A stretch of DNA of 64,000 bases from Ruegeria halocynthiae (lineage in GTDB: Bacteria; Pseudomonadota; Alphaproteobacteria; Rhodobacterales; Rhodobacteraceae). Of this stretch, positions 39,549-49,163 are shown piece by piece. Positions within the stretch are counted from its first letter, which is position 1; each line of letters begins with the position of its first letter. A program made the translations under genes and the position numbers. Below the pieces are notes generated by a model. The model searched no databases and was not told the DNA's origin. It saw only the letters and a program-made list of their open reading frames with translations. Where the stretch lies: positions 62,001 through 126,000 of the forward strand of contig NZ_FNNP01000001.1 in assembly GCF_900106805.1 (NCBI RefSeq). The letters are read 5' to 3'.

Positions 39549-39904
39549 TCCGCGCGGCTCTTGTGGCGCTGCTGGTCACCGCGACCGGAGTATCAGCGCA
39601 GCAGAAGGTCGTGTCCGGCCCCGGCGCCATGTTGCGCGGGCTCGATAAGGTCAATGGGCAGACTGTGGATATCGAGGTGCAGAACGGTCAAACCGCAACG
39701 GTGTTTGGCCTCGATGTCGCTATGGGCGACTGCCGGTATCCGGCCGAGAACCCGACAGGTGATGCCTTCGCCTATCTGACCATCTGGGAACAGGGCAAGG
39801 CGCAGCAGCTGTTTGATGGCTGGATGATTGCAACCTCGCCGGCACTGAATGCATTGGACCACGCGCGTTACGACGTCTGGGTGATCCGCTGTATAACCCC
39901 CTGA
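39545..39904 (+). CDS. DUF2155 secreted protein
   Basis: Protein of 119 residues with a signal peptide (MIRAALVALLVTATGVSA) and a DUF2155 domain: GLDKVNGQTVDIEVQNGQTATVFGLDVAMGDCRYP, AYLTIWEQGKAQQLFDGWMIATSPALNALDHARYDVWVIRC. The two cysteines probably form a disulfide in the periplasm. The function is unknown; the fixed position after mlaD suggests a link to envelope maintenance. Its final 37 bases overlap the 3' end of the convergent aat gene. Confidence 0.9.
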   Translation: MIRAALVALLVTATGVSAQQKVVSGPGAMLRGLDKVNGQTVDIEVQNGQTATVFGLDVAMGDCRYPAENPTGDAFAYLTIWEQGKAQQLFDGWMIATSPALNALDHARYDVWVIRCITP

Positions 39905-40500
39905 GGGGTCTGCTGCAGATCGGCAGTGAAATCCGCATCGACCTCAAGTGCTTGTTTCAACGCGCCATGATAGACCGCCCGCGGGACTTCAACGGCCCCC
40001 AGTGAGGCCAGATGCGCTGTCAGGAACTGCGTGTCAAACAGGGTAAATCCAGTTTGGCGCAATCGATCGACGAGATAAGCAAGCGCGATCTTCGATGCAT
40101 CCGTTCGACGAGAGAACATGCTTTCGCCAAAAAACGCGGCACCCAGAACCACGCCATAGACACCACCGATCAGTGAGGCACCATCCCAGACTTCAAGTGA
40201 GTGCGCACGGTCGATCCCGTGCAACTGCTGATACAGGCGGCGCAGTTCGGGGTTGATCCAGGTATCTGCGCGGTCGGCGCAACCATCCACGACGCCCGCA
40301 AAGTCGCTGTTGATGGTGACGGTGAATCCGCAGGTCCGGATGCGCCGCGCCAGACTGCGTGAGATGTGGAACTCATCCAGCGGGAACACGCCGCGAAACT
40401 TTGGATCGACCCAGAACAGTTCCGGGTCGTCGCGGTGTTCGGCCATCGGGAAAATCCCGATGGAGTAACCGTGTAGCAAAAGTTCAGGGGAAAGGCTCAT
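39868..40500 (-). CDS. aat: Leucyl/phenylalanyl-tRNA-protein transferase
   Basis: Enzyme of 210 residues that adds Leu or Phe to N-terminal Arg/Lys of proteins, marking them for ClpS/ClpAP (N-end rule). Motifs: YSIGIFPMAEHRDDPELFWVDPKFRGVFPLDEFHISRSLAR, TWINPELRRLYQQLH, HSLEVWDGASLIGGVYGVVLGAAFFGESMFS and LFDTQFLTAHLASLGAVEVPR. It is the last gene of an accB-accC-aat run, 48 bases after accC. Convergent overlap with the DUF2155 gene. Confidence 0.96.
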   Translation of the reverse strand: MSLSPELLLHGYSIGIFPMAEHRDDPELFWVDPKFRGVFPLDEFHISRSLARRIRTCGFTVTINSDFAGVVDGCADRADTWINPELRRLYQQLHGIDRAHSLEVWDGASLIGGVYGVVLGAAFFGESMFSRRTDASKIALAYLVDRLRQTGFTLFDTQFLTAHLASLGAVEVPRAVYHGALKQALEVDADFTADLQQTPQGVIQRITQTS

Positions 40501-40548
40501 GCCGGGTGCCCCGGAACCGGAAGGCCGCAGCCCTCCGATCCCGTGTTC

Positions 40549-41898
40549 TTATTGGGCCATGTTCTCCGCAAGCCAGTGCTCCAGCCAGTGGATGTTGTAT
40601 TCACCGCTATGCAGGTCAGGTTCCTGCAGCAGCGCGTGGAATAGCGGCACAGTGGTATCGATGCCGTCGACGATCAACTCACCCAGCGCGCGGTTCAAAC
40701 GCGCCAGCGCCTCATCCCGGTCGCGGCCCTGCACAATCAGCTTGCCGATCAGCGAGTCATAATAAGGCGGGATCGAGTACCCATCATAGAGCGCCGAATC
40801 CATCCGAACACCCAGACCACCTGGCGCGTGATAGGCCGAGATCTTGCCCGGGCAGGGCGAGAAATTGGGCAGCTTTTCCGCGTTGATCCGAACCTCGATG
40901 GCGTGACCGTTGATAACCAGATCGTCCTGACCGAACGACATCGGCTCACCAGCAGCGACAAGGATTTGTTCGCGCACCAGATCGACACCGAAGATGGCCT
41001 CGGTCACCGGGTGTTCCACCTGCAGGCGGGTGTTCATTTCGATGAAATAGAACTCGCCGTTTTCATACAGGAACTCGATCGTGCCTGCACCGATATAGTT
41101 GATCTTGGCCACCGCGTCGGCGCAGACCTTACCGATTCTGGCGCGTTCTTCCGGGGTGATGCAGGGACCGGGAGCCTCTTCAAATACCTTCTGGTGTCGG
41201 CGCTGCAGGGAACAGTCGCGTTCGCCCAGATGCACCGCTTTGCCCTTACCATCGCCAAAGACCTGAATCTCGATATGGCGCGGCGTGGTCAGATATTTCT
41301 CAATATAGACCTCGTCATTGCCAAAGGCAGCTTTGCCCTCGGCGCGCGCAGTCATGAAGGCGCTTTCCATCTCGTCAGCGCTCATTGCAACCTTCATGCC
41401 GCGACCGCCACCGCCAGCGGTGGCTTTGATGATGACGGGATAGCCAAATTCCTCACCGATACGCTTGGCGTCGGCCAGAGTGGGAACACCGCCATCAGAT
41501 CCGGGGACGCAAGGAACACCCAGTTCCTTCATCGTGTCCTTGGCAGTGATCTTGTCACCCATCACGCGGATATGTTCGGCGGTGGGGCCGATGAATGTGA
41601 TACCGTGATCTTCGACAATCTGCACGAACTCGGCATTCTCGGACAGAAAGCCATAGCCCGGATGGATTGCCTGCGCGCCGGTGATTTCACAGGCCGATAT
41701 GATCGCGGGGACAGACAGATAGCTTTGCGGGCTGGGCGGAGGGCCGATGCAGACCGATTCGTCGGCCATGCGTACATGCATGGCGTCGCTGTCAGCGGTG
41801 GAGTGGACAGCAACCGTCTTGACGCCCATCTCGCGCGCGGCGCGGATCACGCGCAGGGCGATCTCGCCTCGGTTGGCAATCAGGATTTTGTCGAACAT
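40549..41898 (-). CDS. accC: Acetyl-CoA carboxylase, biotin carboxylase subunit
   Basis: ATP-grasp enzyme of 449 residues that carboxylates the biotin of BCCP with bicarbonate and ATP, the first half-reaction of fatty acid synthesis. Motifs: [20 protein letters not shown], the glycine-rich ATP loop [38 protein letters not shown] and [14 protein letters not shown]. It starts nine bases after the accB stop. Length is standard for AccC rather than for the fused propionyl- or pyruvate-carboxylase subunits. Confidence 0.97.
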   Translation of the reverse strand: MFDKILIANRGEIALRVIRAAREMGVKTVAVHSTADSDAMHVRMADESVCIGPPPSPQSYLSVPAIISACEITGAQAIHPGYGFLSENAEFVQIVEDHGITFIGPTAEHIRVMGDKITAKDTMKELGVPCVPGSDGGVPTLADAKRIGEEFGYPVIIKATAGGGGRGMKVAMSADEMESAFMTARAEGKAAFGNDEVYIEKYLTTPRHIEIQVFGDGKGKAVHLGERDCSLQRRHQKVFEEAPGPCITPEERARIGKVCADAVAKINYIGAGTIEFLYENGEFYFIEMNTRLQVEHPVTEAIFGVDLVREQILVAAGEPMSFGQDDLVINGHAIEVRINAEKLPNFSPCPGKISAYHAPGGLGVRMDSALYDGYSIPPYYDSLIGKLIVQGRDRDEALARLNRALGELIVDGIDTTVPLFHALLQEPDLHSGEYNIHWLEHWLAENMAQ

Positions 41899-41907
41899 GG
41901 GCCCGCC

Positions 41908-42396
41908 TTACTCAACAATGACCAGAGGCGTGCCGAATTCAACAGCGTCACCATCGCCCACCAGAATGCGCTTGATGGTGCCCGATTTGGGCGCGTGGAT
42001 GTGGTTCATGGTCTTCATCGCTTCGACGATCAGCAGCGTATCGCCTTCGGACACCGATGCACCGACCGAGATGAATGAGGGCGCGCCCGGTTCGGGCTGC
42101 ATATAAACGGTGCCAACCATGGGCGAGGTCACGGCGCCGGGATGGCTGGCCGGATCGTCCTGCGCAGCGGGGGATTCGGCAACGGTTGCCGCAGGCGCTG
42201 CCATCGGTGCCGCCGCAGGAACGGCAACCTGAACCGGTGCCGCAACCGCCTGCGACATACGGCTCACGCGGATATTCAGACTGTCGTCGTCGCCGTATTC
42301 GCGCATGACTTCCAGTTCGGTCAGGTCATTTTCGCGCAGCAGTTCAGCCAGTGCCTTGATAAACGCGACATCCGCTTCGTGTTTGGTATCTGTCAT
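41908..42396 (-). CDS. accB: Biotin carboxyl carrier protein of acetyl-CoA carboxylase
   Basis: BCCP of 162 residues. The C-terminal biotinyl domain carries the modified lysine in [15 protein letters not shown], preceded by the thumb-type region [20 protein letters not shown]. An Ala/Pro linker joins it to the N-terminal dimerisation part ([21 protein letters not shown]). It heads the accB-accC-aat run. The gap to the upstream PAS-LuxR gene is 150 bases and presumably holds the promoter. Confidence 0.97.
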   Translation of the reverse strand: MTDTKHEADVAFIKALAELLRENDLTELEVMREYGDDDSLNIRVSRMSQAVAAPVQVAVPAAAPMAAPAATVAESPAAQDDPASHPGAVTSPMVGTVYMQPEPGAPSFISVGASVSEGDTLLIVEAMKTMNHIHAPKSGTIKRILVGDGDAVEFGTPLVIVE

Positions 42397-42546
42397 GAGT
42401 GTCCTCGAAGGTTCCCCTTTGGCCCGTCTGTTCCCTGCGGGCTTGGTCTGATTACGCAGGGTTATAAGCTATGCGGTCGGTCATGAAAAGCGCCGACTGA
42501 GCCTGTTAAATGGGGGTTTTTGCGTTAATTTCGAGTGCCGTTGCGA

Positions 42547-43083
42547 TTAAAGAGGTGTTCCCGATAGTTTCGCCACCAGTTCGGGCAACTTTCGGGCGCC
42601 GTATTTCTCCAGCAGGCGGGCGCGATAGGCCTCGATCGTGCGGTAACTCAGCCCTAGTTCAGCGCCAATCTCTTTCGCGGACAGGCCCCGGCAGGACAGA
42701 ATGGCCACTTCGCGCTCGCGCGGGGTCAATTCGACAAGCGGGCGTTCTTCCGAAATGTCCGAAAAGCTCCAGATACCGTGACGAAACGGGTCGTCGGGTG
42801 TTAGCGACCGACCGCGTGCGCGGCACCAGAAAAGGTCTCCGTCGCGCCTCCGCATGACCCGTTCGTCGGTATAGCACCCGGTATCGCGCATCACCTGCAG
42901 ACTGCGCGCACCGATCCGCTCCCAATCGGCGACTGATGGGTAAAGATGCAGCAGGGGCATGTTGCGGTAATCAATCTCATCACCGCCGAAAGTGCGTGCA
43001 AATTGCAGATTGCAGCGGCGGATAATCCGATTTTCAAGCTCGACAAGCCCGATGGGTGCGTATTCGAAGGCGGGATCGCTCAT
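42547..43083 (-). CDS. PAS-domain LuxR-family regulator
   Basis: Regulator of 178 residues: an N-terminal PAS domain (APIGLVELENRIIRRCNLQFARTFGG, then RRDGDLFWCRARGRSLTPDDPFRHGIWSFSDISEER) and a C-terminal LuxR-type HTH (LTPREREVAILSCRGLSAKEIGAELGLSYRTIEAYRARLLEKYG). There is no receiver domain, so the PAS domain is the likely sensor of redox state or a small ligand. It is divergent from the XRE regulator at 43260. Targets are unknown. Confidence 0.9.
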   Translation of the reverse strand: MSDPAFEYAPIGLVELENRIIRRCNLQFARTFGGDEIDYRNMPLLHLYPSVADWERIGARSLQVMRDTGCYTDERVMRRRDGDLFWCRARGRSLTPDDPFRHGIWSFSDISEERPLVELTPREREVAILSCRGLSAKEIGAELGLSYRTIEAYRARLLEKYGARKLPELVAKLSGTPL

Positions 43084-43259
43084 ATACCTATGGTGACGGG
43101 TATTGTGCCGAAAGAGAAGGGCGCAGGGCTGGAAAGCAAGGGTTTCTTGCGGCAGGGTTTGTTAAGGTTGTAAATCTTCTTTGAAAACCTGTCAGCAACA
43201 GATAATAAATACACAGTTAATCTGCAAATCCAGTCGCAGTAGCCAAGGATACCGACGCA

Positions 43260-44555
43260 ATGCGCGACACCCTGACCGGCAGCCGGATACGCGAAAGGCG
43301 GCAAATCTCTGGGCTGCGTCAGGCTGAACTGGCGCGGCAGGTGGGGATTTCGGCCTCGTATCTGAACCTGATCGAACACAATAGGCGGCGCATCGGCGGC
43401 AAGCTTCTGGTCGACATCGCAAGTGCCTTGTCGGTAGAACCGTCGCTGCTGACGCAGGGGATTGAAGAAACGCTCATCTCGGCCCTGCGCGAGGCCGCGG
43501 CCGATGCGGTGGGTCAAAAGGCCGAGGTGGACGGGCTCGAGGAATTCGCCGGCCGCTTTCCCGGCTGGTCCGGGGTTCTGGCTCAGATGCACCGCCGCGT
43601 CGTGTCCTTGGAACGCACCGTCGAAATCATTTCCGACCGGTTGACCCATGACCCGCACTTGGCGGCCTCGATGCACGAGGTGCTGTCAACCGCCGCCGCC
43701 ATCCGCTCGACCGCCGCAATTCTGGCCGAACCAGGAGAGATCGAAGCCGAATGGCGCGACCGCTTCCATCGCAACTTGCATCAGGATGCCGAACGGTTGG
43801 CGGAAAGCTCTAAGGCGCTGGTGACCTATCTGGATGACAGTGACGGACGGCGCGATCTGCGCGGTATTCCTCTGGACGCGGTTGAGGCGTTTTTTGCCAA
43901 TCAGGGATTTCATTTCCCCGCACTCGAATCTGGTGATCCGGCGACTGAAACCCCGCTGGATGGGCTCGATTCCGCAGCTGCCAGAACCGTCGCCTTGGGG
44001 TTGCTGGACCTCTATGCTGCCGACGCGCAGGCCATGCCGCTGGATCAGGTGCGCGCCGCGCTTGACGCGGCCGACCCCGACCCGCTGGCGCTGGCCGCAG
44101 CCTTTTCGGTGGATCTGGCCACGGTACTGCGTCGGCTGGCCTTTCTGCCCGAGGGAACGCTGGCGCGCCCGGCGGGGCTGGTGATCTGCGACGCCTCAGG
44201 TAGTGTTCTGTTTTACAAACCTGCGCCGGGGTTTGCCCTGCCGCGCCATGGTGAGGCCTGTCCACTCTGGCCACTATTTACGGCGTTGAACCGGCCATTG
44301 GTGCCGATCCGCCAGCGTATCGTTCAACTTGGCCGAACAGCGGCCGAATTCGAATGTTTCGCCATCGCGACCCCGCAACCGGTAAAGGCCTTCGGGGCCG
44401 AACCGGTATACCGGTCGACCATGCTGGTGGCGCCGGTCGACGGCATGGTGCGACCAGCGGAGAATACGGCGCAGGCCGGGGCCAGTTGCCGCATATGTCC
44501 AAAACGCGATTGCAGCGCACGGCGGGAACCATCGATCCTGAGCGAAGGGTTTTGA
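43260..44555 (+). CDS. XRE/DUF2083 short-chain acyl-CoA regulator-like protein
   Basis: Regulator of 431 residues. The N-terminal Cro/C1 HTH reads GSRIRERRQISGLRQAELARQVGISASYLNLIEHNRRRIG. The rest matches the DUF2083 group represented by RamB/PrpR/ScfR, which respond to short-chain acyl-CoA or acetate-propionate metabolism. The C-terminal CRICPKRDCSARREPSIL resembles the cysteine signature of this group. It precedes a receiver protein and a symporter-kinase by about 80 bases, suggesting a common theme of carboxylate sensing. The exact ligand is inferred, not shown. Confidence 0.85.
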   Translation: MRDTLTGSRIRERRQISGLRQAELARQVGISASYLNLIEHNRRRIGGKLLVDIASALSVEPSLLTQGIEETLISALREAAADAVGQKAEVDGLEEFAGRFPGWSGVLAQMHRRVVSLERTVEIISDRLTHDPHLAASMHEVLSTAAAIRSTAAILAEPGEIEAEWRDRFHRNLHQDAERLAESSKALVTYLDDSDGRRDLRGIPLDAVEAFFANQGFHFPALESGDPATETPLDGLDSAAARTVALGLLDLYAADAQAMPLDQVRAALDAADPDPLALAAAFSVDLATVLRRLAFLPEGTLARPAGLVICDASGSVLFYKPAPGFALPRHGEACPLWPLFTALNRPLVPIRQRIVQLGRTAAEFECFAIATPQPVKAFGAEPVYRSTMLVAPVDGMVRPAENTAQAGASCRICPKRDCSARREPSILSEGF

Positions 44556-44633
44556 CAGTTTCGTGACGCAGCGCTTAAGCTGGGCCGGACGGGTGGCCGA
44601 ACGCGCAACCGGTCATGGGGAGGACATGCAAAT

Positions 44634-45014
44634 ATGAGCCGTAAGGTTCTGTTGATCGAGGATGAGCCCAATATCACCGAGGCGATCCGTTTTCTGCTGA
44701 CGCGCGAAGGGTGGCAGGTGGATACCCATGCCGAGGGTACGGATGCAGTACAGGTAATTCTGTCCGCCCGGCCCGATCTGGTGATTCTGGATGTGATGCT
44801 GCCGGGCAAAAGCGGGATGGATGTGCTGCGTGATCTGCGCGAACATGATGAGATGAAGGCACTGCCGGTTCTAATGCTGACCGCGCGCGGGCAATCCCGC
44901 GACCGCGAGATGGCCGAACAGGCCGGCGTCAGCCGTTTCATGACCAAACCCTTTTCAAACACCGAGGTTCTGACAGCGGTGCGCGACCTGCACGCGCAGG
45001 CATCGCAGTCATGA
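44634..45014 (+). CDS. Single-domain response regulator
   Basis: CheY-like receiver of 126 residues with no output domain. Phosphoacceptor Asp53 lies in LVILDVMLPGKSG, the acidic pair in LLIEDEP, Thr83 in MLTARG and Lys105 in FMTKPF. GGGGAGGACATGCAAAT precedes the ATG. Its last bases overlap the next small membrane gene, and the symporter-type histidine kinase follows, so the kinase is the natural partner. Output must be by protein contact. Confidence 0.93.
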   Translation: MSRKVLLIEDEPNITEAIRFLLTREGWQVDTHAEGTDAVQVILSARPDLVILDVMLPGKSGMDVLRDLREHDEMKALPVLMLTARGQSRDREMAEQAGVSRFMTKPFSNTEVLTAVRDLHAQASQS

Positions 45015-45331
45015 GCTCTCCGGGCGAAGGCAAAGACCGGCCGTCGCCGGTTCGGCCCTCGCTATTCTTGGAACGGCAAAGCTACCGTCGCCGCAGACTT
45101 GCAGATGCAGCGCGGCTGCTGCCTTTTCTGGGCGCAGCGATGCTTGCTTTGCCGCTTCTGTGGCCAGATGAAAGCGAAGGGGCCCAAGCGCTGCCGCTAT
45201 CCTCAGCCATATTCTACATCTTTGCCTGCTGGGGCGTTCTGATCCTGATCAGTGTGATCTTTGGCATTGCTGCTCGACGCATGGCCGCGCGCGAGAACGC
45301 CGAACCCGAGGCCGAGACATGGCGACGCTAA
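45011..45331 (+). CDS. Small two-helix membrane protein in the kinase operon
   Basis: Protein of 106 residues with two hydrophobic segments (LLPFLGAAMLALPLLWP and AIFYIFACWGVLILISVIFGIAA) and an arginine-rich N-terminal tail (RQSYRRRRLADAAR). It overlaps the receiver gene by four bases and the kinase gene by 13, so it is a fixed operon member. I do not recognise the family; it may assist the large symporter-kinase in the membrane. Confidence 0.8.
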   Translation: MSSPGEGKDRPSPVRPSLFLERQSYRRRRLADAARLLPFLGAAMLALPLLWPDESEGAQALPLSSAIFYIFACWGVLILISVIFGIAARRMAARENAEPEAETWRR

Positions 45332-48000
45332 ACGTCCTGATACTGGTCTGTCTGGGCTATGTGGTGCTGTTGTTCGGGGTCGCCTTTGCGGCTGATCGTC
45401 TCGCAGCACGCGGAGGTGGTAAGTGGCTGCGTTCACCCCTGATCTACACCCTGTCGCTGTCGATCTATTGCACCGCCTGGACCTTCTATGGCGCCGTCGG
45501 CAACGCCGCGCGTTCTGGGTTGGAATTCGTGACCATCTATCTGGGCCCAACGCTGGTCATGGTCAGCTGGTGGTGGGGCCTGCGCAAATTGGTGCGCATC
45601 GGGCGCAGCCAGCGGGTGACGTCAATCGCTGACCTGATTTCGTCGCGCTATGGCAAGTCCAACACGCTGGCAGTTTGCGTGACTATTTTGGCCGTGCTGG
45701 GCGGCACGCCCTATATCGCGCTGCAATTGCAGTCGATCACCCTGTCCTTTTCGATCTTTGCCGAGGCTGACCCGACTGGTCTCTACCGCGAAGGCTCCAG
45801 CGTGTTCTGGGTGGCTGCAGGATTGGCTGTTTTTGCAATCCTCTTCGGCACGCGCAATCTGGATGCCAATGAACGCCACCACGGTGTTGTCACCGCTATT
45901 GCATTGGAATCTGTGGTGAAACTCTTCGCCCTTCTGGCCGTTGGCGTCTTTGTCGTCTGGGGCGTCGCGGGTGGTCTGGGGCCGATGATGGACCAGATCG
46001 ACGCCTCCGAGATCGGGCAGTGGCACGTGGATGCTGGGCGCTGGACCACCTTCATCTTCCTTTCGGCAGCGGCTTTTGTCTGCCTACCCCGGATGTTTCA
46101 GGTCATGGTGGTCGAGAATGATGACGAAAGCCACCTGCGCACCGCTGCCTGGGCCTTCCCACTCTATCTTCTGCTCATGAGCCTGTTTGTGGTGCCCATT
46201 GCGGTGGTCGGTCTGGATCTGATGCCCGAAGGGTCGAACCCCGACCTGTTCGTGCTGACGGTTCCGCTGTCACAGGGCAATGACTGGCTTGCGATGCTGT
46301 CGTTCATCGGCGGATTCTCGTCTGCCACGTCGATGGTGATCGTCACGGCCATGGCGCTGTCGACCATGGTGTCGAACCATGTGGTCATGCCGATCTGGCT
46401 GAACACGCAGGAGGGCACCGCGTCGGTATCCGGTGATGTCCGAACCATCGTTCTGATGGCACGGCGAGTCTCGATCGCGGTGATCATGGCGCTGGGGTAT
46501 TTCTACTTTCAGCTCTCGGGCGGTGGCGCCGCTCTGACCTCGATCGGGCTGGTGGCTTTTGCCGGGATTTCCCAAATTCTGCCCGCGCTTGTCGGCGGCC
46601 TGTTCTGGCGCGGTGCCACGCGCACAGGGGCGCTGGTGGGGCTCAGCGTGGGGTTTGTCCTTTGGATTTACACCTTGCTACTCCCCGGAATGGAGGGCGG
46701 CATTATCCCCGCCTCGGTGATCGAACACGGCCCCTTCGGCTGGGGGTGGCTACGCCCGCAGGCGCTGTTTGGGATCGAAGGGATCGACCCGATGGTGCAC
46801 ACGGTCATGTGGTCGCTGTCTTTGAACACAGTCGCCTTCTGCGTGGTCTCGATGCTCAGCTTCCCAAGCCCGCTGGAACGCCTGCAAGGCGCGCAATTTG
46901 TCAATGTCTTTGACCATTCGGTCTCGGCGCGTGGCTGGACCGGTTCGGTGGCGCAAAGCGAAGACCTGATGATCATGACCCAGCGAATTCTGGGCACCAT
47001 TCCCGCGCAGGAATTCTTTCAGGCCGAAGCCGAGCGCCAGAATGGCCGCCCCGGACGTCTGCCCGAGCCCACACCGCAGTTTCTGGAACGGCTGGAACGC
47101 GAACTCAGCGGCTCGGTCGGTGCCGCGACTGCCCATGCGATGATCGGCCAGATCGTGGGCGGGGCGTCTGTCTCGGTCGAGGATCTGCTGGCCGTGGCCG
47201 ACGAATCCGCGCAGATGCTGGAATATTCCAGCCAGCTCGAGGTGAAATCGACCGAGCTCAGCCGCACCGCGCGCCAGTTGCGCGAAGCGAATGCAAAGCT
47301 GACACAGGTCTCGATGCAGAAAGACGCGTTTCTCAGTCAGGTCAGCCACGAGTTGCGCACGCCTATGACCTCGATCCGGGCATTCTCGGAAATCCTGCGG
47401 GATACTGAAGGTCTGAGCGCGGATGAGCAGACCCGCTATTCCGCGATCATTCACGACGAAGCGCTTCGTCTGACGCGGCTGCTGGACGATCTGTTGGACC
47501 TGAGCGTTTTGGAAAGCGGGCAGGTTAGTCTGAACATGGGTGACGCGACCCTGACCGAGGTGCTGGATCGCGCAGTTTCAAGCGCGCTGGCGGGCGGGGA
47601 CCGCAAGCTCAGCGTGCGGCGGGTCCGTGCCAGCGAACGCATTCCTCTGCATACCGATCTGGACCGGCTGGGGCAGGTGTTCATCAACCTGATCTCGAAT
47701 GCCCAGAAATACTGCGATGCGGATGACCCCGCGCTGACGATTTCCGCCCATGATGTCGGCGGGCAGGTGGTGATTGATTTCATCGACAATGGTGGTGGCA
47801 TCCCGCCCGAGGCGCAATCGATGGTGTTCGAGAAATTCGCTCGGGTCGGATCGGACAAGGCGGGCGGGGCCGGGCTGGGGCTGGCGATCTGCCGCGAGAT
47901 CATGCAGCGCCTCGGTGGCGAGGTTGCCTATTTGCCGGGCCAGGGGGGCGCTGCGTTTCGCGTCAGCCTGCCACTGGCCTACCGTCAGGCCGCACAATGA
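45319..48000 (+). CDS. Sodium/solute symporter-type histidine kinase
   Basis: Protein of 893 residues. Residues 1 to about 500 have 12-13 membrane helices of the sodium:solute symporter family (RVTSIADLISSRYGKS, GGFSSATSMVIVTAMALSTMVSNHVVMP). After a linker with a coiled-coil-like segment (AQMLEYSSQLEVKSTELSRTARQLREANAKL) comes a HisKA domain with His677 in SQVSHELRTPMTS. The ATPase domain has LGQVFINLISNAQKY, DFIDNGGGIP and GAGLGLAIC. The architecture is that of CrbS/CbrA kinases that sense acetate or carbon status. It pairs with the receiver at 44634; the ligand is not known. Confidence 0.93.
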   Translation: MATLNVLILVCLGYVVLLFGVAFAADRLAARGGGKWLRSPLIYTLSLSIYCTAWTFYGAVGNAARSGLEFVTIYLGPTLVMVSWWWGLRKLVRIGRSQRVTSIADLISSRYGKSNTLAVCVTILAVLGGTPYIALQLQSITLSFSIFAEADPTGLYREGSSVFWVAAGLAVFAILFGTRNLDANERHHGVVTAIALESVVKLFALLAVGVFVVWGVAGGLGPMMDQIDASEIGQWHVDAGRWTTFIFLSAAAFVCLPRMFQVMVVENDDESHLRTAAWAFPLYLLLMSLFVVPIAVVGLDLMPEGSNPDLFVLTVPLSQGNDWLAMLSFIGGFSSATSMVIVTAMALSTMVSNHVVMPIWLNTQEGTASVSGDVRTIVLMARRVSIAVIMALGYFYFQLSGGGAALTSIGLVAFAGISQILPALVGGLFWRGATRTGALVGLSVGFVLWIYTLLLPGMEGGIIPASVIEHGPFGWGWLRPQALFGIEGIDPMVHTVMWSLSLNTVAFCVVSMLSFPSPLERLQGAQFVNVFDHSVSARGWTGSVAQSEDLMIMTQRILGTIPAQEFFQAEAERQNGRPGRLPEPTPQFLERLERELSGSVGAATAHAMIGQIVGGASVSVEDLLAVADESAQMLEYSSQLEVKSTELSRTARQLREANAKLTQVSMQKDAFLSQVSHELRTPMTSIRAFSEILRDTEGLSADEQTRYSAIIHDEALRLTRLLDDLLDLSVLESGQVSLNMGDATLTEVLDRAVSSALAGGDRKLSVRRVRASERIPLHTDLDRLGQVFINLISNAQKYCDADDPALTISAHDVGGQVVIDFIDNGGGIPPEAQSMVFEKFARVGSDKAGGAGLGLAICREIMQRLGGEVAYLPGQGGAAFRVSLPLAYRQAAQ

Positions 48001-48077
48001 AGATGTCATAAAGACATTCGTAACCCCCGCCGGGTTAGATCAATCGTCATAACATCGAAGAACGGCGGTATGGGGCC

Positions 48078-49163
48078 ATGACGGTATCAGCACTGGCACG
48101 AAAGCTTTCGGCGGCACAAGGTGGCGCCGAAACGCCCCGATCCATATTGCGCGCCCTGCGGCTGGGGTTGGCTCGGGCCGCAGGCGAAGGCATGGGGCTG
48201 GCGCTGTCGGTTATTGGCGCCAAACAGGCCGTGCGTACGCAGGAAGACATGGCCGGGCGGCTGAAAGGCGGTTGGTTACTGTTGCTGTTTTCCTCGGATC
48301 AGGGCGGCATCGCCGCAGCCTGCCTGGACCCTGGATGCGTATCAGCCATTGTGCAGCAGCAGACGATTGCCATGGTCACCTCTGATCCGCCGCCCGAACG
48401 GGTCTTTACGGATACCGACGCGGCGATGGTTGCGCCTCTGGTCGAGGATACGCTTAGCCGGGCGCAGAAACTGGTCGAGTCATCCGCCGATATGACCAGC
48501 CTGTCTGGGTTCGAGTTCGCCTCTCGCGCCGAGGACCGGCGCTCTTTGATCCTTGCGCTGGTGGATGAAGCCTATCGTATGTTCGATCTGACGGTCGAGC
48601 TTGCCTGCGGTGCCCGACAGGGTGAGGTCTGTATCCTGTTGCCCGAGCGTCCGCTGTCTGACGAAGAACAGGCGGCGGAGATCACTCAACCCGGGATGAA
48701 TCTGGATCAGGCATCGGGCGTGATACGTGCCGAACTGAACACAGTGATCAGCCGCATGTCGTTGCCGCTGACCGCGCTTTCAGAGCTTTCGGTGGGGGAT
48801 GTTCTGCCGCTGCAGGATGCGCGGGTGGACCGGGTCGAAGTTCTGGCTATTGACCGCGCCCGCACGGCCATTGGACGTTTGGGGCAATGCGGGGGAATGC
48901 GGGCGGTTCGGATCAACGAACAGCGACTAACCCCGGCGCTGCCTGCCAGCGAGGGGCAGGCGTTCCTGGCCAGTACGACCTCCAGCCGCGGGGAAGATGC
49001 GCTTTCTTCTGCACCGGATGAAGAGATCATAACCGGTGATCCGGTGATGGACGATATACTGCTGGATCCAGATGATCTGCTATCGGCCAGTTCAGATCAG
49101 CGGGTTGCAGAAATTTCGCACCTCGCCGGCCTGCCTGCGCCCGAGCGCGAGGGCAGGGATTAG
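48078..49163 (+). CDS. FliM/FliN-family flagellar C-ring-like protein
   Basis: Protein of 361 residues resembling the FliM-like proteins of Rhodobacteraceae. The C-terminal SpoA (FliN) domain is seen around MSLPLTALSELSVGDVLPLQDARVDRVEVLAIDRARTAIGRLGQCGGMRAVRIN. The N-terminal half corresponds loosely to the FliM middle domain. No other flagellar gene lies in the window, so it is either an outlying part of the motor or repurposed. It has an acidic extra tail (DALSSAPDEEIITGDPVMDDILLDPDDLLS). It overlaps the end of the convergent DUF442 gene by four bases. Confidence 0.75.
   Translation: MTVSALARKLSAAQGGAETPRSILRALRLGLARAAGEGMGLALSVIGAKQAVRTQEDMAGRLKGGWLLLLFSSDQGGIAAACLDPGCVSAIVQQQTIAMVTSDPPPERVFTDTDAAMVAPLVEDTLSRAQKLVESSADMTSLSGFEFASRAEDRRSLILALVDEAYRMFDLTVELACGARQGEVCILLPERPLSDEEQAAEITQPGMNLDQASGVIRAELNTVISRMSLPLTALSELSVGDVLPLQDARVDRVEVLAIDRARTAIGRLGQCGGMRAVRINEQRLTPALPASEGQAFLASTTSSRGEDALSSAPDEEIITGDPVMDDILLDPDDLLSASSDQRVAEISHLAGLPAPEREGRD

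Noticed and set aside
40828-42078. Plus-strand frame of 416 codons
   Set aside because: Antisense to accC and accB.
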